This document shows positions 4,869 through 5,553 of a stretch of 5,553 bases of DNA, in pieces. The stretch's first letter is position 1, and each line of letters starts with the position of its first letter. The position numbers and the translations under genes were made by a program. The notes under the pieces are model-generated. The model did no database searches and was not told where the DNA came from. It worked only from the letters and a program-made list of their open reading frames with translations. This stretch comes from an uncultured bacterium. GTDB taxonomy: Bacteria; Bdellovibrionota_C; UBA2361; SZUA-149; CALKYB01. The stretch is taken from assembly GCA_938003565.1 (NCBI GenBank), contig CALKYB010000170.1, positions 1-5,553 on the forward strand, in the 5' to 3' direction.

Positions 4869-5553
4869 ATAGTTTTGCTAGTTTGTTTGCAGCCTCAGTG
4901 GGACTAGTCTCTCTGGAGTAAACTTCTGATAGGAGCTTTTCCAAAACCCCGCTGCTCTTACCTGAATCAATAGCAGCGTCAAGCAAGGATTTAGACAAAT
5001 TGTTGAATAAGGCATCCTTTAAAAACCGCTTCTTTCTTTCATCAGCTAACCCTGAACCGAGAGACCATTTTTGATGAGAAAATACTGAATCGAGTAAATC
5101 TTCAATCCCGTCTCCTTCAGTAGCAATAACTTTCTTAATAGGCGCTTCCCAATCTGGAGCTGGGCCCAAACTTAACATGGTCTTCAACTCTCGCACCAAC
5201 CTCTCAACCCCAGCCATATCTGCTTTGTTCACAGCATATACATCCGCAATCTCAACAATTCCAGCTTTTAGAGCCTGAACCCCATCACCCATTCCAGGCA
5301 CTAGAACCAACACTACTGTGTCCGCAGTTCGAACAATCTCAACTTCAGCCTGCCCAACACCAACTGTTTCAATAATAATCAAATCAAAGCCAGCAGCATC
5401 GAGTGCAAACACAGATTCAGCAGTTTTCGGAGCAAGTCCCCCCAAAGCTCCACGGGTAGCCATTGAGCGAATAAATACACCACTATCTTCAACAACCTTA
5501 GCCATGCGTATCCGATCACCAAGCAAAGCTCCTCCACTAAAAGGACTACTTGG
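4849..5553 (-). CDS. meaB: MeaB/ArgK-family GTPase, methylmalonyl-CoA mutase chaperone (5' end missing)
   Basis: The frame is open to the right edge, giving 234 residues of a protein usually of about 320, so roughly the first 90 residues with the P-loop are outside. The first visible residues, PSSPFSGGALLGDRIRM, are a MeaB hallmark. They are followed by FIRSMATRGALGGL, the G3-type motif ETVGVGQAE (62-70 of the fragment), a strand VVLVLVPGMGD, and the NKAD guanine-specificity motif (109-112). The C-terminal part (about 165-234) is helical and charged, as in the MeaB dimerisation arm, and is less conserved. Family members use GTP to gate cobalamin loading and to protect adenosylcobalamin-dependent methylmalonyl-CoA mutase; a mutase gene may lie beyond the window, but that is inference. 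The TAG stop lies within the coding region of the convergent acyl-CoA dehydrogenase gene. No terminator is visible between the two genes. Confidence 0.93.
   Translation of the reverse strand, partial: PSSPFSGGALLGDRIRMAKVVEDSGVFIRSMATRGALGGLAPKTAESVFALDAAGFDLIIIETVGVGQAEVEIVRTADTVVLVLVPGMGDGVQALKAGIVEIADVYAVNKADMAGVERLVRELKTMLSLGPAPDWEAPIKKVIATEGDGIEDLLDSVFSHQKWSLGSGLADERKKRFLKDALFNNLSKSLLDAAIDSGKSSGVLEKLLSEVYSRETSPTEAANKLAKLFTEKSL

Overview
The window is bacterial chromosomal DNA, densely coded and mostly moderately AT-rich. It has leader sequences with Shine-Dalgarno motifs, ATG and TTG starts, and genes for PAS/GAF signalling, acyl-CoA oxidation and B12-mutase support. An acyl-CoA dehydrogenase beside a MeaB-type G-protein fits a respiring organism that oxidises branched or odd-chain acyl-CoAs through methylmalonyl-CoA. 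Deltaproteobacteria-like or related Gram-negative lineages would fit, but the sequence alone does not fix the taxon.

Layout from left to right. The minus strand at 1-1482 carries the first 494 residues of a multidomain sensor protein (receiver-like, GAF-like, then PAS), which runs off the left edge. A 205-base gap follows, holding a likely terminator for the next gene and a weak promoter for the sensor. The minus strand at 1688-2806 encodes a 372-residue protein with an N-terminal GNAT-like acetyltransferase fold and a C-terminal half I do not recognise. Its leader (about 2807-2935) is rich in inverted repeats. About 370 bases without a convincing gene follow. The minus strand at 3306-3596 encodes a DUF59/MIP18-family protein linked to Fe-S cluster maturation. 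A 132-base divergent promoter region separates it from a plus-strand acyl-CoA dehydrogenase (3729-4868). That gene converges on, and overlaps by 20 bases, the 3' end of a minus-strand meaB-like GTPase gene that runs off the right edge.

The right half (DUF59 protein, acyl-CoA dehydrogenase, MeaB) reads as ordinary housekeeping and catabolic DNA. The GNAT-like gene is the accessory-looking part. It is richer in G+C in places than its neighbours and its product is not a standard family member. It has a perfect 14-bp hairpin and an operator-like palindrome in its leader, and a perfect 12-bp inverted repeat lies on either side of it. I found no CRISPR array, tRNA, rRNA, transposase or recognisable defence system. 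The 'undescribed system' candidate, if there is one, is this single gene with its structured leader, and the case for it is modest.
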